NCBI RefSeq assembly: GCF_002993285.1
Contig: NZ_CP027433.1
Location: forward strand, 1,054,001 to 1,118,000
Origin: Gordonia iterans
Lineage (GTDB): Bacteria; Actinomycetota; Actinomycetes; Mycobacteriales; Mycobacteriaceae
Direction: 5' to 3'
Length of the DNA: 64,000 bases
A model generated the notes under the pieces. It ran no database searches. It was given only the letters and a program-made list of their open reading frames with translations, and was not told the origin of the DNA. The position numbers were made by a program, and so were the translations under genes. Numbering within the stretch: position 1 is the first letter of the stretch; the number at the start of each line of letters is the position of its first letter. Of the stretch, positions 26,301 to 35,370 are shown in pieces.

Positions 26301-27071
26301 GACGCCGAGGGTGCCGTACTCGACGGCGCGGCCGGTGCCGAGATGGGCCGGATCGAGCACGGCGGTCGACGCCCCGTCGGCGACGTGCGCAGAGATCTTC
26401 AGGGACGTCCACAGACCGGACACCCGGCTCATCAGCGCGGCGTGCACGCCCAGATCGAGGATGTCGGCGCTGTCGGCCGGGTAGAGGATCGGCATGTAGA
26501 GATCGGCCAGCGCCATCTCCGAGGCGCACGGCACAGTGGAGCTCTTGGCGCCCGGGTCGTCGCCCACCAGGGCCACGGCGCCGCCGGCCGGATCGGTGCC
26601 GATGATGTTGGCGTGCCGGAGCGCATCGGTCGCCCGGTCGAGGCCGGGCGCCTTGCCGTACCAGTAGCCCACCACGCCGGCGCGCGCCGTCCCGTCGGCG
26701 TCGGCGCTGAGCCGTCCGACCCGGGCGGCCAGCTGCGAGCCCATCACCGAGGTCGCCGCGAGCTCTTCGTTGAGGCCGGGGCGGTGGATCACGTCGTACG
26801 GGTCGAGGTACGCGGCGCGGCGTGCCAGCTCGAGGTCGTATCCGGCCAGGGGTGAACCCTCGTAGCCGGAGACGAACGACGCGGTGCGCAGACCGGCCCG
26901 GCGATCGAGGATCGCGCGGTCCCGGATCATCCGCGTCAGCGCCTGGATGCCGGTGAGGTACACGGTGCCCGACTCGGCGGTGTAGCGGTCGTCGAGGGAG
27001 AACCCGCCGGCCGGGCCGGATGCGGGAGAGGGGAGATCGGTGCCGGAGGCATGCTGATCGGCGATGGTCAT
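23346..27071 (-). CDS. Indolepyruvate-type 2-oxoacid:ferredoxin oxidoreductase, three-domain fusion
   Basis: TPP- and Fe-S-dependent oxidative decarboxylase that turns 2-oxoacids into acyl-CoA and reduced ferredoxin, about 1241 residues. The N-terminal alpha-like domain has [13 protein letters not shown] and [16 protein letters not shown] beta-like TPP region carries [18 protein letters not shown] and [15 protein letters not shown]. A ferredoxin-like segment has [24 protein letters not shown]. The C-terminal gamma domain contains [19 protein letters not shown]. The ATG at 27071 lies downstream of a recognisable promoter at 27184-27189; earlier in-frame starts would precede it. A 9-residue repeat (KTSPSRSSS type) interrupts the link to the gamma domain. 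Next to leucine genes, branched-chain 2-oxoacids are plausible substrates, by inference. Confidence 0.88.
   Translation of the reverse strand: [1241 protein letters not shown]
24781..24904. repeat. 27-bp tandem repeat inside the 2-oxoacid oxidoreductase gene
   Basis: Four 27-bp units of the type CTCGTCTTGCTCGACGACCG plus GGAGGGG, and a partial fifth. Read on the coding (minus) strand they give four nine-residue units ([18 protein letters not shown] twice, KTSPFWSSS). The period is a multiple of three, so the frame is kept. It lies between the ferredoxin-like segment and the gamma domain. Confidence 0.85.
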
Positions 27072-27183
27072 GGGGGTGCCCAACCTTCGTGTCGGCTCGC
27101 TGCTCCTACCGTCCCGGGGTGACGGGCGTGGCGGTTCAGCGAGCGGTTCGTCGGGGCCGCGGTGGTTGTGCGGTCCCAGCCCT

Positions 27184-27213
27184 AGGATACGAGACGAAGT
27201 GATCGGAATCACT
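27184..27213 (-). promoter_or_regulatory. Promoter and dyad upstream of the 2-oxoacid oxidoreductase gene
   Basis: On the minus strand TATCCT (27189-27184) is a good -10. Just upstream is the dyad AGTGAT-N4-ATCACT (27198-27213), which would overlap the -35 region. Transcription would start near 27177, giving a leader of about 105 nt to the ATG at 27071. Confidence 0.5.
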
Positions 27214-27260
27214 ATCGAGGCCGGATCGGGCCTCGGTCACCGATTCGTCCGGTCGATTGC

Positions 27261-27315
27261 GTGACAGGCGGGGGCGTCGTGCAGTACATTCATCTCAGTT
27301 AATCGTCGATAACTG
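27261..27315 (+). promoter_or_regulatory. Promoter and operator of the leucine-catabolic operon
   Basis: GTGACA (27261-27266) and TACATT (27285-27290), 18 bp apart, form a sigma-A-like promoter. The dyad CAGTTA-N8-TAACTG (27296-27315) covers the expected start site, so a bound TetR dimer would block initiation. AAAGGGGAG (27316-27324) is the ribosome binding site for ATG 27328. The TetR protein encoded at 22395-23006 is the inferred ligand. Confidence 0.6.
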
Positions 27316-27327
27316 AAAGGGGAGTCG

Positions 27328-28908
27328 ATGACCACGGTGGAGGACTCCGGCCCGGCGTCGGTGCACCGCGCCAACGTCGCGACCTTGCGCGACCGCGTGG
27401 CCCGGGCCGCGGAGGGCGGGGGAGAGCGGGCGCGCGAACGGCATCTGTCGCGCGGCAAGCTGCTGCCGCGGATGCGGATCGACGGCCTGCTCGATCCCGG
27501 TTCGCCCTTCCTGGAGGTCGCACCGCTCGCGGCCTTCGGCATGTACGACGACAAGGCCCCGGCCGCCGGGGTGGTGGCCGGGATCGGCCGCATCCACGGC
27601 CGCGAGTGCATGATCGTCGCCAACGACGCCACCGTGTCCGGCGGCACCTACTACCCGGTGACTGTCAAGAAGCACCTGCGCGCGCAGGAGATCGCCGCCG
27701 CCAACCGGCTGCCGTGCATCTATCTCGTCGACTCCGGCGGCGCGATGCTGCTGAACCAGGACGAGGTGTTCCCCGACCGCGACCATTTCGGCCGGATCTT
27801 CTTCAATCAGGCGACTATGAGCGCGGCCGGGATCCCGCAGATCTCCGCGGTCCTCGGCTCGTCGACGGCGGGCGGTGCCTACGTCCCGGCGATGAGCGAC
27901 GAGAACGTGATCGTCCGCGAGCAGGGCACCATCTTCCTCGCCGGGCCGCCGCTGGTGAAGGCGGCCACCGGCGAGGACGTCACCGCCGAGGACCTCGGCG
28001 GCGGCGCCATGCATTCGTCGGTCTCCGGCGTCACCGATCATCTGGTCGACGACGATGAGCAGGCCCTGGCCAAGGTCCGCGAGATCGTCGCCACCTTCGG
28101 TCCGCGCGAGCCTGCCCAGTGGGAGACGGTGCCGACCGTGGCGCCGGTGCGGCCGCAGAGCGATCTGTACGACGTGGTGCCCACCGATCCGCGCATCCCG
28201 TACGACGTCCGCGAAGTGATCGAGACCATCGCCGACGGCGGGGAGTACTCCGAGTTCAAGGCGAACTACGGCACCTCGCTGGTGACCGCGTTCGCCCGGA
28301 TCCACGGGCACCCGGTCGGCATCGTGGCGAACAACGGCGTGCTGTTCTCCGAGTCGGCGCTCAAGGGCGCGCATTTCATCGAGCTGTGCGACCGTCGCCG
28401 CATCCCGCTGATCTTCTTGCAGAACATCACCGGCTTCATGGTCGGCCGCCAGTACGAGGAGGGCGGCATCGCCAAGAACGGCGCCAAGATGGTCACGGCC
28501 GTCGCGTGCGCGCGGGTGCCCAAGCTGACCGTGATGATCGGGGGCTCGTTCGGCGCGGGCAACTACTCGATGTGTGGGCGCGCCTACTCGCCGCGTTTCC
28601 TGTGGATGTGGCCGAACGCGCGGATCTCAGTGATGGGCGGGCCGCAGGCCGCGGATACTCTCGCCACGGTGCGCCGGGCCCAGTACGAGCGCGCCGGGCA
28701 GGAGTGGAGCGCCGCTGAGGAGGACGCCTTCAAGGAGCCGATCCGGCAGCAGTTCGACGAGCAGTCCGACGCCTACTACTCCACCGCGCGATTGTGGGAC
28801 GACGGGATCATCGACCCCGCCGACACCCGCACCGTGCTCGGTCTGGCGCTGGAGGCCTGCCGGTACGCGCCCCTGTCCGACGTCGGCTACGGCGTCTTCC
28901 GGATGTGA
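27328..28908 (+). CDS. accD1: Methylcrotonyl-CoA carboxylase, carboxyltransferase (beta) subunit
   Basis: 526-residue carboxyltransferase that moves CO2 from carboxybiotin to 3-methylcrotonyl-CoA in leucine breakdown. [30 protein letters not shown] and the [47 protein letters not shown] and [24 protein letters not shown] blocks are those of MCC-beta rather than propionyl-CoA carboxylase. They match AccD1 (Rv2502c). First gene of the operon, with its own promoter/operator. The next gene follows after 86 bp that contains repeat sequence. Confidence 0.93.
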   Translation: MTTVEDSGPASVHRANVATLRDRVARAAEGGGERARERHLSRGKLLPRMRIDGLLDPGSPFLEVAPLAAFGMYDDKAPAAGVVAGIGRIHGRECMIVANDATVSGGTYYPVTVKKHLRAQEIAAANRLPCIYLVDSGGAMLLNQDEVFPDRDHFGRIFFNQATMSAAGIPQISAVLGSSTAGGAYVPAMSDENVIVREQGTIFLAGPPLVKAATGEDVTAEDLGGGAMHSSVSGVTDHLVDDDEQALAKVREIVATFGPREPAQWETVPTVAPVRPQSDLYDVVPTDPRIPYDVREVIETIADGGEYSEFKANYGTSLVTAFARIHGHPVGIVANNGVLFSESALKGAHFIELCDRRRIPLIFLQNITGFMVGRQYEEGGIAKNGAKMVTAVACARVPKLTVMIGGSFGAGNYSMCGRAYSPRFLWMWPNARISVMGGPQAADTLATVRRAQYERAGQEWSAAEEDAFKEPIRQQFDEQSDAYYSTARLWDDGIIDPADTRTVLGLALEACRYAPLSDVGYGVFRM

Positions 28909-28918
28909 CGGCGACCAT

Positions 28919-28990
28919 GACCACCCTTCGACCCTTCGACAAGCTCAGGACAAGCCAGCCTCAGGGAGCGACAATGGCAGCTCAGGGAGC
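28919..28990. repeat. Repeat-derived leader between accD1 and accA1 (family D)
   Basis: CCTTCGACAAGCTCAGGACA (about 28931-28950) matches the family D core also found inside the acyl-CoA dehydrogenase gene at 31751-31774 and the TauE gene near 42940. It is followed by a duplicated CAGGGAGCGACAATG, which provides two ribosome binding site plus ATG pairs for accA1. Confidence 0.65.
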
Positions 28991-28994
28991 GACA

Positions 28995-31199
28995 ATGACC
29001 TCCGCCTCGACGATTTCCGGACCGCGGCGGATTCGCAGCGTGCTCGTCGCCAACCGCGGCGAGATCGCGTGCCGGGTGATCGCCACCCTGCACCGCATGG
29101 GCATCCGGGCGATCGCCGTCTACTCCGATGCGGACGCCCAGGCTCCGCACGTGCGGGCCGCCGACGTCGCCGTCCGGCTCGGCCCGGCGCCGGCCGCGCA
29201 GAGTTACCTCGACATCGCCGCGGTGGTGTCCGCCGCGCAGCAGACCGGTGCCGACGCCGTCCACCCCGGCTACGGGTTCCTGTCGGAGAACCAGGAGTTC
29301 GCTGCGGCACTGGCCGAGGCGGGGATCGTGTTCATCGGCCCGCCCGCGCAGGCGATCGCCACCATGGGCGACAAGATCACCGCGCGGGCCGCGGTGACCG
29401 CGCGCGACGTGCCCGTCGTGCCCGGCCTGTCGCGGCCCGGCCTGACCGACGACGATCTGATCGCGGCGGCCCCGGAGATCGGGTTCCCGGTGCTGATCAA
29501 GCCGAGCGCCGGCGGCGGCGGCAAGGGGATGCACCGGGTCGACGATCCGGCCGATCTCCCGGCGGCGCTGGTGACGGCCCGCCGCGAGGCCGCGTCGGCG
29601 TTCGGCGACGACTCGCTGTTCCTGGAGCACTTCGTCGCCACCCCGCGGCACATCGAGGTCCAGGTGCTCGCCGACGCCCACGGCAACGTGATCCATCTCG
29701 GCGAACGCGAGTGCTCGCTGCAGCGCCGGCACCAGAAGGTGATCGAGGAGGCGCCGTCGGCCCTGCTGACCCCGCAGACCCGCGAACGCATCGGCGCCGC
29801 CGCGTGCGATGCCGCGCGCAGTGTGGGCTACACCGGCGCGGGCACGGTCGAGTTCATCGTGTCGGCCACCGCCCCCGACGACTTCTTCTTCATGGAGATG
29901 AACACCCGTCTGCAGGTGGAGCACCCGGTCACCGAGATGGTGACCGGCGTCGACTTGGTGGAGCAGCAGATCCGCGTCGCGCGCGGGGAGCAGCTCGCGC
30001 TCGCCCAGGACGACGTGGTCCTCACCGGACACGCGATCGAGGCCCGCGTGTATGCCGAAGACCCGGCGCAGGGCTTCCTGCCGACCGGCGGCACGGTTCG
30101 CACCCTGCGCTGGCCCGGGGATGATCTCGATACGGCGCCTCCTTCGTCGGCGCCTACTCGATCACCCAAAGGGGGCGCGACCCACGCACGTGGAGGTTCG
30201 TCGGTGCCTGCGTTTGGTGGTCGAGTAGCCGGAGCGAGGGACGAGCGGAGGCGTATCGAGACCACGCGCATCGACTCCGGAATCGAGGCGGGCTCGGTGA
30301 TCGGCAGCCATTACGACCCGATGCTCGCCAAGGTGATCTGCTACGGGAGCGATCGCGCCGAGGCCCTGGACCTGCTGGACGAGGCCCTGGCCGGCACGGT
30401 GATCGTCGGCGTCGGCACCAATGTCGACTTCTGCCGCTACGTGCTGGCCCAGCCGAAGGTGCGCGCGGCCGAGCTGGACACCGAATTGCTCGACCGCCTG
30501 GTGGTCGAGTACTCCGCGCCGGCCCCGTCGCCGGCCGCGCTGGTCGCCGGGGCGCTCGGAACGCTGGATCTCGGCGATTCCGACGACGTGTGGAGTAGCG
30601 CGGTGAGCTTCCGGATCGGGGCGCCGTCGCCGATCGTGACGCGGCTGGTCTGCGCCGGTGAACGCTACGAGGTGTCCGCGCTGGTGTCGGGCTCGGATAC
30701 TCGGGCTCTGCACGCGGACGTCACCGTCGCCGACGACGACGGCCGGGAGTCCTGGCGCGGAGAGGTGTACTTGGAACCGCAGGCCGGTCCCGCCGTCACG
30801 GTCCGGTGCGACGGCCTCGCGGGACGCTGGGTGGTGGAGGAGACGGGCGCATCCGTTCTGGGCGGAACCGCCGGGTCGCAGCGCTGGGTCACCGGGCCGC
30901 TGGGCGACGCCGACGCGGGCACCTGGGTGATGCGGCCGGCGCACACGCTGGCCTCCTCCGATGCGGCGGCGTCGGCCGGAGACGTGCGGAGCCCGATGCC
31001 CGGCACCGTCGTCGCCGTCCCCGCAGCCGACGGCGCGCCCGTCGCGGCGGGCGATCCGCTGGTCGTCGTCGAGGCGATGAAGATGGAGCACACGCTGCGA
31101 GCGCCGGTGTCCGGGACGGCCGCCATCGCGGTCCGGGCCGGCCAGAAGGTCGACGCGCAGCAAGTGCTCGCGCACGTGGAATCTGACGAGAACGATTGA
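28995..31199 (+). CDS. accA1: Methylcrotonyl-CoA carboxylase, biotin carboxylase/BCCP (alpha) subunit
   Basis: 734 residues: biotin carboxylase domain ([63 protein letters not shown]), a central BT domain and a C-terminal biotinyl domain with EAMKMEHTL (Lys 696). Partner of AccD1, like Rv2501c. Three in-frame ATGs exist (28917, 28974, 28995), the last two both behind a duplicated AGGGAG; 28995 leaves the normal short N-terminus. A 47-residue segment ([12 protein letters not shown] to RRRIETT) interrupts the end of the biotin carboxylase domain between [11 protein letters not shown] and [19 protein letters not shown]. It is encoded by a palindromic repeat of 141 bp. Confidence 0.93.
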   Translation: MTSASTISGPRRIRSVLVANRGEIACRVIATLHRMGIRAIAVYSDADAQAPHVRAADVAVRLGPAPAAQSYLDIAAVVSAAQQTGADAVHPGYGFLSENQEFAAALAEAGIVFIGPPAQAIATMGDKITARAAVTARDVPVVPGLSRPGLTDDDLIAAAPEIGFPVLIKPSAGGGGKGMHRVDDPADLPAALVTARREAASAFGDDSLFLEHFVATPRHIEVQVLADAHGNVIHLGERECSLQRRHQKVIEEAPSALLTPQTRERIGAAACDAARSVGYTGAGTVEFIVSATAPDDFFFMEMNTRLQVEHPVTEMVTGVDLVEQQIRVARGEQLALAQDDVVLTGHAIEARVYAEDPAQGFLPTGGTVRTLRWPGDDLDTAPPSSAPTRSPKGGATHARGGSSVPAFGGRVAGARDERRRIETTRIDSGIEAGSVIGSHYDPMLAKVICYGSDRAEALDLLDEALAGTVIVGVGTNVDFCRYVLAQPKVRAAELDTELLDRLVVEYSAPAPSPAALVAGALGTLDLGDSDDVWSSAVSFRIGAPSPIVTRLVCAGERYEVSALVSGSDTRALHADVTVADDDGRESWRGEVYLEPQAGPAVTVRCDGLAGRWVVEETGASVLGGTAGSQRWVTGPLGDADAGTWVMRPAHTLASSDAAASAGDVRSPMPGTVVAVPAADGAPVAAGDPLVVVEAMKMEHTLRAPVSGTAAIAVRAGQKVDAQQVLAHVESDEND
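30123..30263. repeat. 141-bp palindromic element inside accA1 (family C)
   Basis: Ends are GATCTCGATACG (30123-30134) and CGTATCGAGACC (30252-30263), inverted with one mismatch. Inner arms CTACTCGATCACC and GGTGGTCGAGTAG extend the hairpin. Length 141 bp is exactly 47 codons, so the gene stays open. Related copies: 36030-36120 (inside acetoacetyl-CoA synthetase), 42553-42672 and 55235-55343 (between genes). Confidence 0.85.
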
Positions 31200-31216
31200 G
31201 TGAGAAGGCATTCGAG

Positions 31217-32389
31217 ATGGAATTGAGCCAGGAATACACCGACCTCATCGGCAGCGTGCGCGACTTCGCGCAGCAGGTCGTCGCACCGGTCTCGTATCAG
31301 CACGACAGGGACAAGACCTTTCCGTACGAGGTCGTCGCTCAGATGGGCGAGATGGGCCTGTTCGGGCTGCCCTTCCCGGAAGAGTACGGCGGGATGGGCG
31401 GCGACTACTTCGCGCTCGCGCTGGCGCTCGAAGAACTGGCGAAGGTCGACCAGTCGGTGGCCATGACCGTCGAGGCCGGAGTCGGTCTCGGGGCGATGCC
31501 GATCTACCGGTTCGGCAGCCAGGAGCAGAAGGAGAAGTGGCTGCCGGACCTGGTCGCCGGCAAACGGATCGCGGGCTTCGGGCTGACCGAGCCGGGCGCG
31601 GGCAGTGACGCGGGCGCCACCGCCACCACCGCCGTCGAGGACGGGCCGGACTGGGTGATCAACGGCGCCAAGCAGTTCATCACCAACTCGGGCACCGACA
31701 TCACCTCGCTGGTCACCGTCACCGCCGTGACCGGCACTCGGGACGACGGACCTTCGGCTTCGCTCAGGACAGGCAAGAAGGAGATCTCGACGATCATCGT
31801 GCCGGCCGGCACGCCCGGCTTCGTTGCCGAGCCCGCCTACGACAAGGTGGGCTGGCACGCCTCGGACACCCACCCGCTGAGCTTCACCGACGCCCGCGTC
31901 CCGAAGGAGAATCTGCTGGGCGAGCGCGGCCGCGGCTATGCCAACTTCCTCTCGATCCTGGACGAGGGCCGCGTCGCCATCGCCGGCGTCGCCACCGGCG
32001 TGGCGCAGGGCTGCGTCGACGAGTGCATCAAGTACGCCGCCGAGCGCAAGTCCTTCGGGAAGCCGATCAACTCCTATCAGTCCATCTCGTTCGCGATCGC
32101 CCGGATGGAGGCGCGCGCGCACGTCGCGCGCACCGCTTATTACGATGCCGCGGCCAAGATGCTGGCCGGCAAGCCGTTCAAGAAGGAGGCCGCCATCGCC
32201 AAGATGATCTCCTCCGAGGCGGCGATGGACAACGCCCGCATGGCGACTCAGATCCACGGTGGATACGGCTTCATGAACGAGTACACGGTTTCTCGGCACT
32301 ACCGCGACTCCAAGATCCTGGAGATCGGGGAGGGCACCACCGAGGTGCAGCTGATGCTGATCGCCCGTTCGCTGGGGCTGCCGTCATGA
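31217..32389 (+). CDS. Acyl-CoA dehydrogenase, isovaleryl-CoA dehydrogenase-like (FadE19-type)
   Basis: FAD enzyme for the alpha,beta-oxidation of a short branched acyl-CoA, probably isovaleryl-CoA in leucine breakdown. About 390 residues. GFGLTEPGAGSDAGATAT is the FAD/substrate signature, and the C-terminus has IHGGYGFMNEYTVSRHYRDSKILEIGEGTTEVQLMLIAR. The catalytic Glu region and FAD contacts are intact. I prefer ATG 31217 because GAGAAGG lies 8 bp upstream; TTG 31196 would overlap the accA1 stop. About eight residues (GPSASLRTG) in a surface strand, after VTAVTGTRDD, derive from a family D repeat. Fits Rv2500c by context. Confidence 0.9.
   Translation: MELSQEYTDLIGSVRDFAQQVVAPVSYQHDRDKTFPYEVVAQMGEMGLFGLPFPEEYGGMGGDYFALALALEELAKVDQSVAMTVEAGVGLGAMPIYRFGSQEQKEKWLPDLVAGKRIAGFGLTEPGAGSDAGATATTAVEDGPDWVINGAKQFITNSGTDITSLVTVTAVTGTRDDGPSASLRTGKKEISTIIVPAGTPGFVAEPAYDKVGWHASDTHPLSFTDARVPKENLLGERGRGYANFLSILDEGRVAIAGVATGVAQGCVDECIKYAAERKSFGKPINSYQSISFAIARMEARAHVARTAYYDAAAKMLAGKPFKKEAAIAKMISSEAAMDNARMATQIHGGYGFMNEYTVSRHYRDSKILEIGEGTTEVQLMLIARSLGLPS
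31749..31776. repeat. Short family D repeat inside the acyl-CoA dehydrogenase gene
   Basis: CCTTCGGCTTCGCTCAGGAC followed by AGGC. Compare CCGTCGACCCCGCTCGGGAC-AGGC in the TauE gene and CCTTCGACAAGCTCAGGACA near 28931. It encodes PSASLRTG in the reading frame of the enzyme. Confidence 0.65.
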
Positions 32390-32877
32390 GTCAGGGCAAG
32401 CGGATAGTCCAGCGCGGCTTGTGGTTCGAGGAGTTCGAGATCGGCGCCGTCTACGAGCACCGGCCGGGCCGCACCTTCAGCGAGGCGGACAACACCCTGT
32501 TCACCACTCTCACGATGAACACCCAGGCGCTGCACCTGGACGCCGCGTGGTCGGCGGAGCAGCCGGGATTCGGGGGGCAGCGGCTGATCAATTCGATGAT
32601 GACCCTGTCGACGATCGTCGGCCTGTCCGTCGCACAACTGACACAGGGGACGCTGGTGGCCAATCTCGGTTTCTCGGACATCGCTTTTCCCGCTCCGATG
32701 TTCGCCGGCGACACGCTGTACGCGGAGACCGAGTGCACCGGCAAGCGGATCTCCAAGTCCCGGCCGGGCGAGGGCGTGGTGAATCTGACGCACATCGGCC
32801 GGAACCAGGACGGCGTCGTCGTCGCGCGTGCCGCGCGCTCGACGTTGGTGCGCCTGAATCCAGAGGGGGCGGCATGA
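32386..32877 (+). CDS. MaoC family (R)-specific enoyl-CoA hydratase-like protein
   Basis: 163-residue hot-dog fold protein. GRTFSEADNTLFTTLTMNTQALHLDAAW carries the MaoC/hydratase-2 catalytic Asp and His (DNTLF ... NxxxxHxD). GTLVANLGFSDIAFPAPMFAGDTLYAETE is the second conserved block. Rv2499c occupies the same place beside the CitE-like lyase, where it may hydrate an unsaturated branched or dicarboxylic acyl-CoA (mesaconyl- or itaconyl-CoA type); that substrate is inference. ATGA overlaps at both ends tie it tightly to its neighbours. Confidence 0.88.
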   Translation: MSQGKRIVQRGLWFEEFEIGAVYEHRPGRTFSEADNTLFTTLTMNTQALHLDAAWSAEQPGFGGQRLINSMMTLSTIVGLSVAQLTQGTLVANLGFSDIAFPAPMFAGDTLYAETECTGKRISKSRPGEGVVNLTHIGRNQDGVVVARAARSTLVRLNPEGAA

Positions 32878-33719
32878 CGGCCTGGGCGCCGGCCGGTCCG
32901 GCGCTGCTTTTCTGCCCGGCCGACCGGCCCGAACGGTACGCGAAGGCCGCCGAGCGCGCGGACGTGGTGATCCTCGATCTCGAGGATGCGGTGTCCCCGG
33001 CGAACAAGCCCGCGGCGCGGCGCGCACTGGTGGAGAACCCGATCGACCCGGCGCGGGTGATCGTGCGGGTGAACCCGGCGGACACCGCGGACCACGCCGA
33101 GGACCTGGCCGCGCTGGCCGAGACCGCCTACCGCGCGGTGATGCTCGCCAAAACCGAGGACGCCGCGGCGGTCCGGGCGCTGGACGCGGAGGTGATCGCC
33201 CTGATCGAGACGCCGCTCGGCGCGGTGCGCTGCGAGGAGATCGCGGCCGCCGGGAACTGCATCGGCCTGATGTGGGGGGCCGAGGACCTGGTCGCCGGGC
33301 TCGGCGGCCAGTCGAGCCGGTTCGCCGCCGGCGAGCCGGACCCGGGCGCCTACCGCGACGTGCCGCGCTTCGTGCGGGCGCGGGTCCGGCTGGCCGCGGG
33401 CGCCTTCGGCAAGGCGGCGATCGATGCCGTGCACGTCGACATCGACGACGTCGCCGGGCTGGCCGGCGAGGTCCGGGACGCGGTGGCGCTCGGCTTCGCG
33501 GGCACCGCGTGCATCCATCCGTCCCAGGTGGCCGTCGTGCGCGAGGGGTACGCGCCGTCGGCCGAGGAACTCGCGTGGGCGCGCCGACTCCTGGCGGCGT
33601 CCGAAGAGCACGGCGGCGGCGTCTTCGCGCTCGACGGCCAGATGGTCGACGCACCGCTTTTCGGGCAGGCGCTGGCGGTGCTGCGCCGGGCCGGGTTGAA
33701 CGCGCCTGAGATCAAGTGA
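32874..33719 (+). CDS. HpcH/HpaI (CitE-like) beta-hydroxyacyl-CoA lyase
   Basis: 281-residue Mg-dependent aldolase-fold lyase. [37 protein letters not shown] is the CitE N-terminus (Arg and Asp-Leu-Glu-Asp), [11 protein letters not shown] holds the metal-binding Glu, [14 protein letters not shown] the Asp, and [13 protein letters not shown] the C-terminal signature. Its M. tuberculosis counterpart Rv2498c is described as a lyase acting on both (S)-citramalyl-CoA (itaconate breakdown) and HMG-CoA (leucine breakdown). That dual role would explain the absence of a separate HMG-CoA lyase in this operon. Confidence 0.9.
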   Translation: MTAWAPAGPALLFCPADRPERYAKAAERADVVILDLEDAVSPANKPAARRALVENPIDPARVIVRVNPADTADHAEDLAALAETAYRAVMLAKTEDAAAVRALDAEVIALIETPLGAVRCEEIAAAGNCIGLMWGAEDLVAGLGGQSSRFAAGEPDPGAYRDVPRFVRARVRLAAGAFGKAAIDAVHVDIDDVAGLAGEVRDAVALGFAGTACIHPSQVAVVREGYAPSAEELAWARRLLAASEEHGGGVFALDGQMVDAPLFGQALAVLRRAGLNAPEIK

Positions 33720-33741
33720 TCGCTCAAGGAAGAAGGTTGTC

Positions 33742-35370
33742 ATGACGGAACTGTCGTACGCGCGGGGTGAGGACGTCCCGCCACTGCTGGAAGGCACCAT
33801 CGGCGACACCCTCGCGCGGACCGCGCAGGAACACCCGGAGGCGATCGCCCTGATCGACGCGGTCACCGATCGGCAATGGACCTACCGGGAGTTCCGGGTC
33901 CAGGTGCGGGCGCTGGCGTGCGGGCTCCGCCGTCTCGGCCTGCGGCCGGGCGACCGGCTGAGCCTGTGGTCGCCGAACCGGTGGGAGTGGGTGATCACCC
34001 AGTTCGCCGCCGCCGAGGCGGGGATCGTGCTGGTGGTGCTCAATCCTTCGTATCGCCGCCACGAGGTCGCGTACGCGCTCGCGCAGTCCGGCACCTCCGC
34101 CGTGCTGGCCGCCCACAGCTTCCGGGACTCCGAGTACGCACGGATGCTCGACGATGTGCGCGGCGAGCTGGACGACCTCCGCGAGGTGGTGATCTTCTCC
34201 TCGCCGGAGTTCGCGGCGCTGACCGCCGAGCCCTCCGCCGACGAACTCGCCGAGTTGGACGAGGCCGCCGCGGGCCTGCACCCCGACGATCCGATCAACA
34301 TCCAGTACACCTCGGGCACCACCGGCAACCCGAAGGGCGTCACGCTCTCGCACCGCAACATCGGGAACAACGGCTACCTGGTCGGCGAACTTCTGGAGTA
34401 CAGCGAGGCGGACCGGATCTGCACGCCGGTGCCGTACTACCACTGCTTCGGCATGGTGATGGCGAACCTGGCTGCGACCTCCCACGGCAGCGCGATGGTG
34501 ATCCCGGCGCCGGCCTTCGATCCCGCCGCCACCCTGGCCGCCGTCGAGAAGTACGGCTGCACCAGCCTGTACGGCGTGCCGACCATGTTCATCGCCGAGT
34601 TGGCACTGCTCGATCAATCCGCCGCGTCGTACGACCTGTCGACGCTGCGGACCGGGATCATGGCCGGCTCGCCGTGTCCCGAGCAGGTGATGCGCCGGGT
34701 GATCGACGAGATGCACATGTCGCAGGTGTCGATCTGCTACGGCATGACCGAGACCAGTCCGGTGTCGACTCAGACGCGGATGGACGATCCGCTGGAACTG
34801 CGGGTGGGAACCGTCGGGCGGGTGGGGCCGCACCTGGAGATCAAGGTGATCGATCCGGTCACCGGCGAGACGCTGCCGCGCGGGGCGACCGGCGAGTTCT
34901 GCACGCGCGGCTACTCGGTGATGGCCGGGTACTGGAACGATCCGGCCAAGACCGCCGAAGTGCTCGGCGAGGACGGCTGGATGCGCACGGGCGATCTGGC
35001 CGTGATGCAGGAGGACGGCTACGTCCGGATCACCGGCCGGATCAAGGACATGGTGATCCGCGGCGGCGAGAACATCTACCCGCGCGAGGTGGAGGAGTTC
35101 CTCTACACGCACCCGGACATCGTCGACGTCCAGGTGATCGGCGTCCCCGACCCGAAGTACGGTGAGGAACTGATGGCGTGGATCCGGCTGCGCGAGGGCG
35201 CGCCCGGGCTGACCGCGGAGGAGCTCCGGGAGTTCGCCGCGGGACAGATCTCCCGGCACAAGATCCCGAAGTACGTGCACGTGGTCGAGAGTTTCCCGAT
35301 GACGGTCACCGGCAAGGTGCGCAAGGTCGAGATGCGCGAGCAGGCCGTCGATCTGCTGGGGCTCGAATGA
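33742..35370 (+). CDS. AMP-dependent acyl-CoA synthetase (FadD35-like)
   Basis: 542-residue ANL ligase. The AMP-binding P-loop is [21 protein letters not shown], with [59 protein letters not shown] and the catalytic Lys in MTVTGKVRK. It activates a carboxylic acid to its CoA ester for entry into the pathway; chain preference cannot be told from sequence. Context and length match Rv2505c fadD35. It follows the lyase by 22 bp with AAGGAAGAAGG as ribosome binding site. Confidence 0.9.
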   Translation: MTELSYARGEDVPPLLEGTIGDTLARTAQEHPEAIALIDAVTDRQWTYREFRVQVRALACGLRRLGLRPGDRLSLWSPNRWEWVITQFAAAEAGIVLVVLNPSYRRHEVAYALAQSGTSAVLAAHSFRDSEYARMLDDVRGELDDLREVVIFSSPEFAALTAEPSADELAELDEAAAGLHPDDPINIQYTSGTTGNPKGVTLSHRNIGNNGYLVGELLEYSEADRICTPVPYYHCFGMVMANLAATSHGSAMVIPAPAFDPAATLAAVEKYGCTSLYGVPTMFIAELALLDQSAASYDLSTLRTGIMAGSPCPEQVMRRVIDEMHMSQVSICYGMTETSPVSTQTRMDDPLELRVGTVGRVGPHLEIKVIDPVTGETLPRGATGEFCTRGYSVMAGYWNDPAKTAEVLGEDGWMRTGDLAVMQEDGYVRITGRIKDMVIRGGENIYPREVEEFLYTHPDIVDVQVIGVPDPKYGEELMAWIRLREGAPGLTAEELREFAAGQISRHKIPKYVHVVESFPMTVTGKVRKVEMREQAVDLLGLE

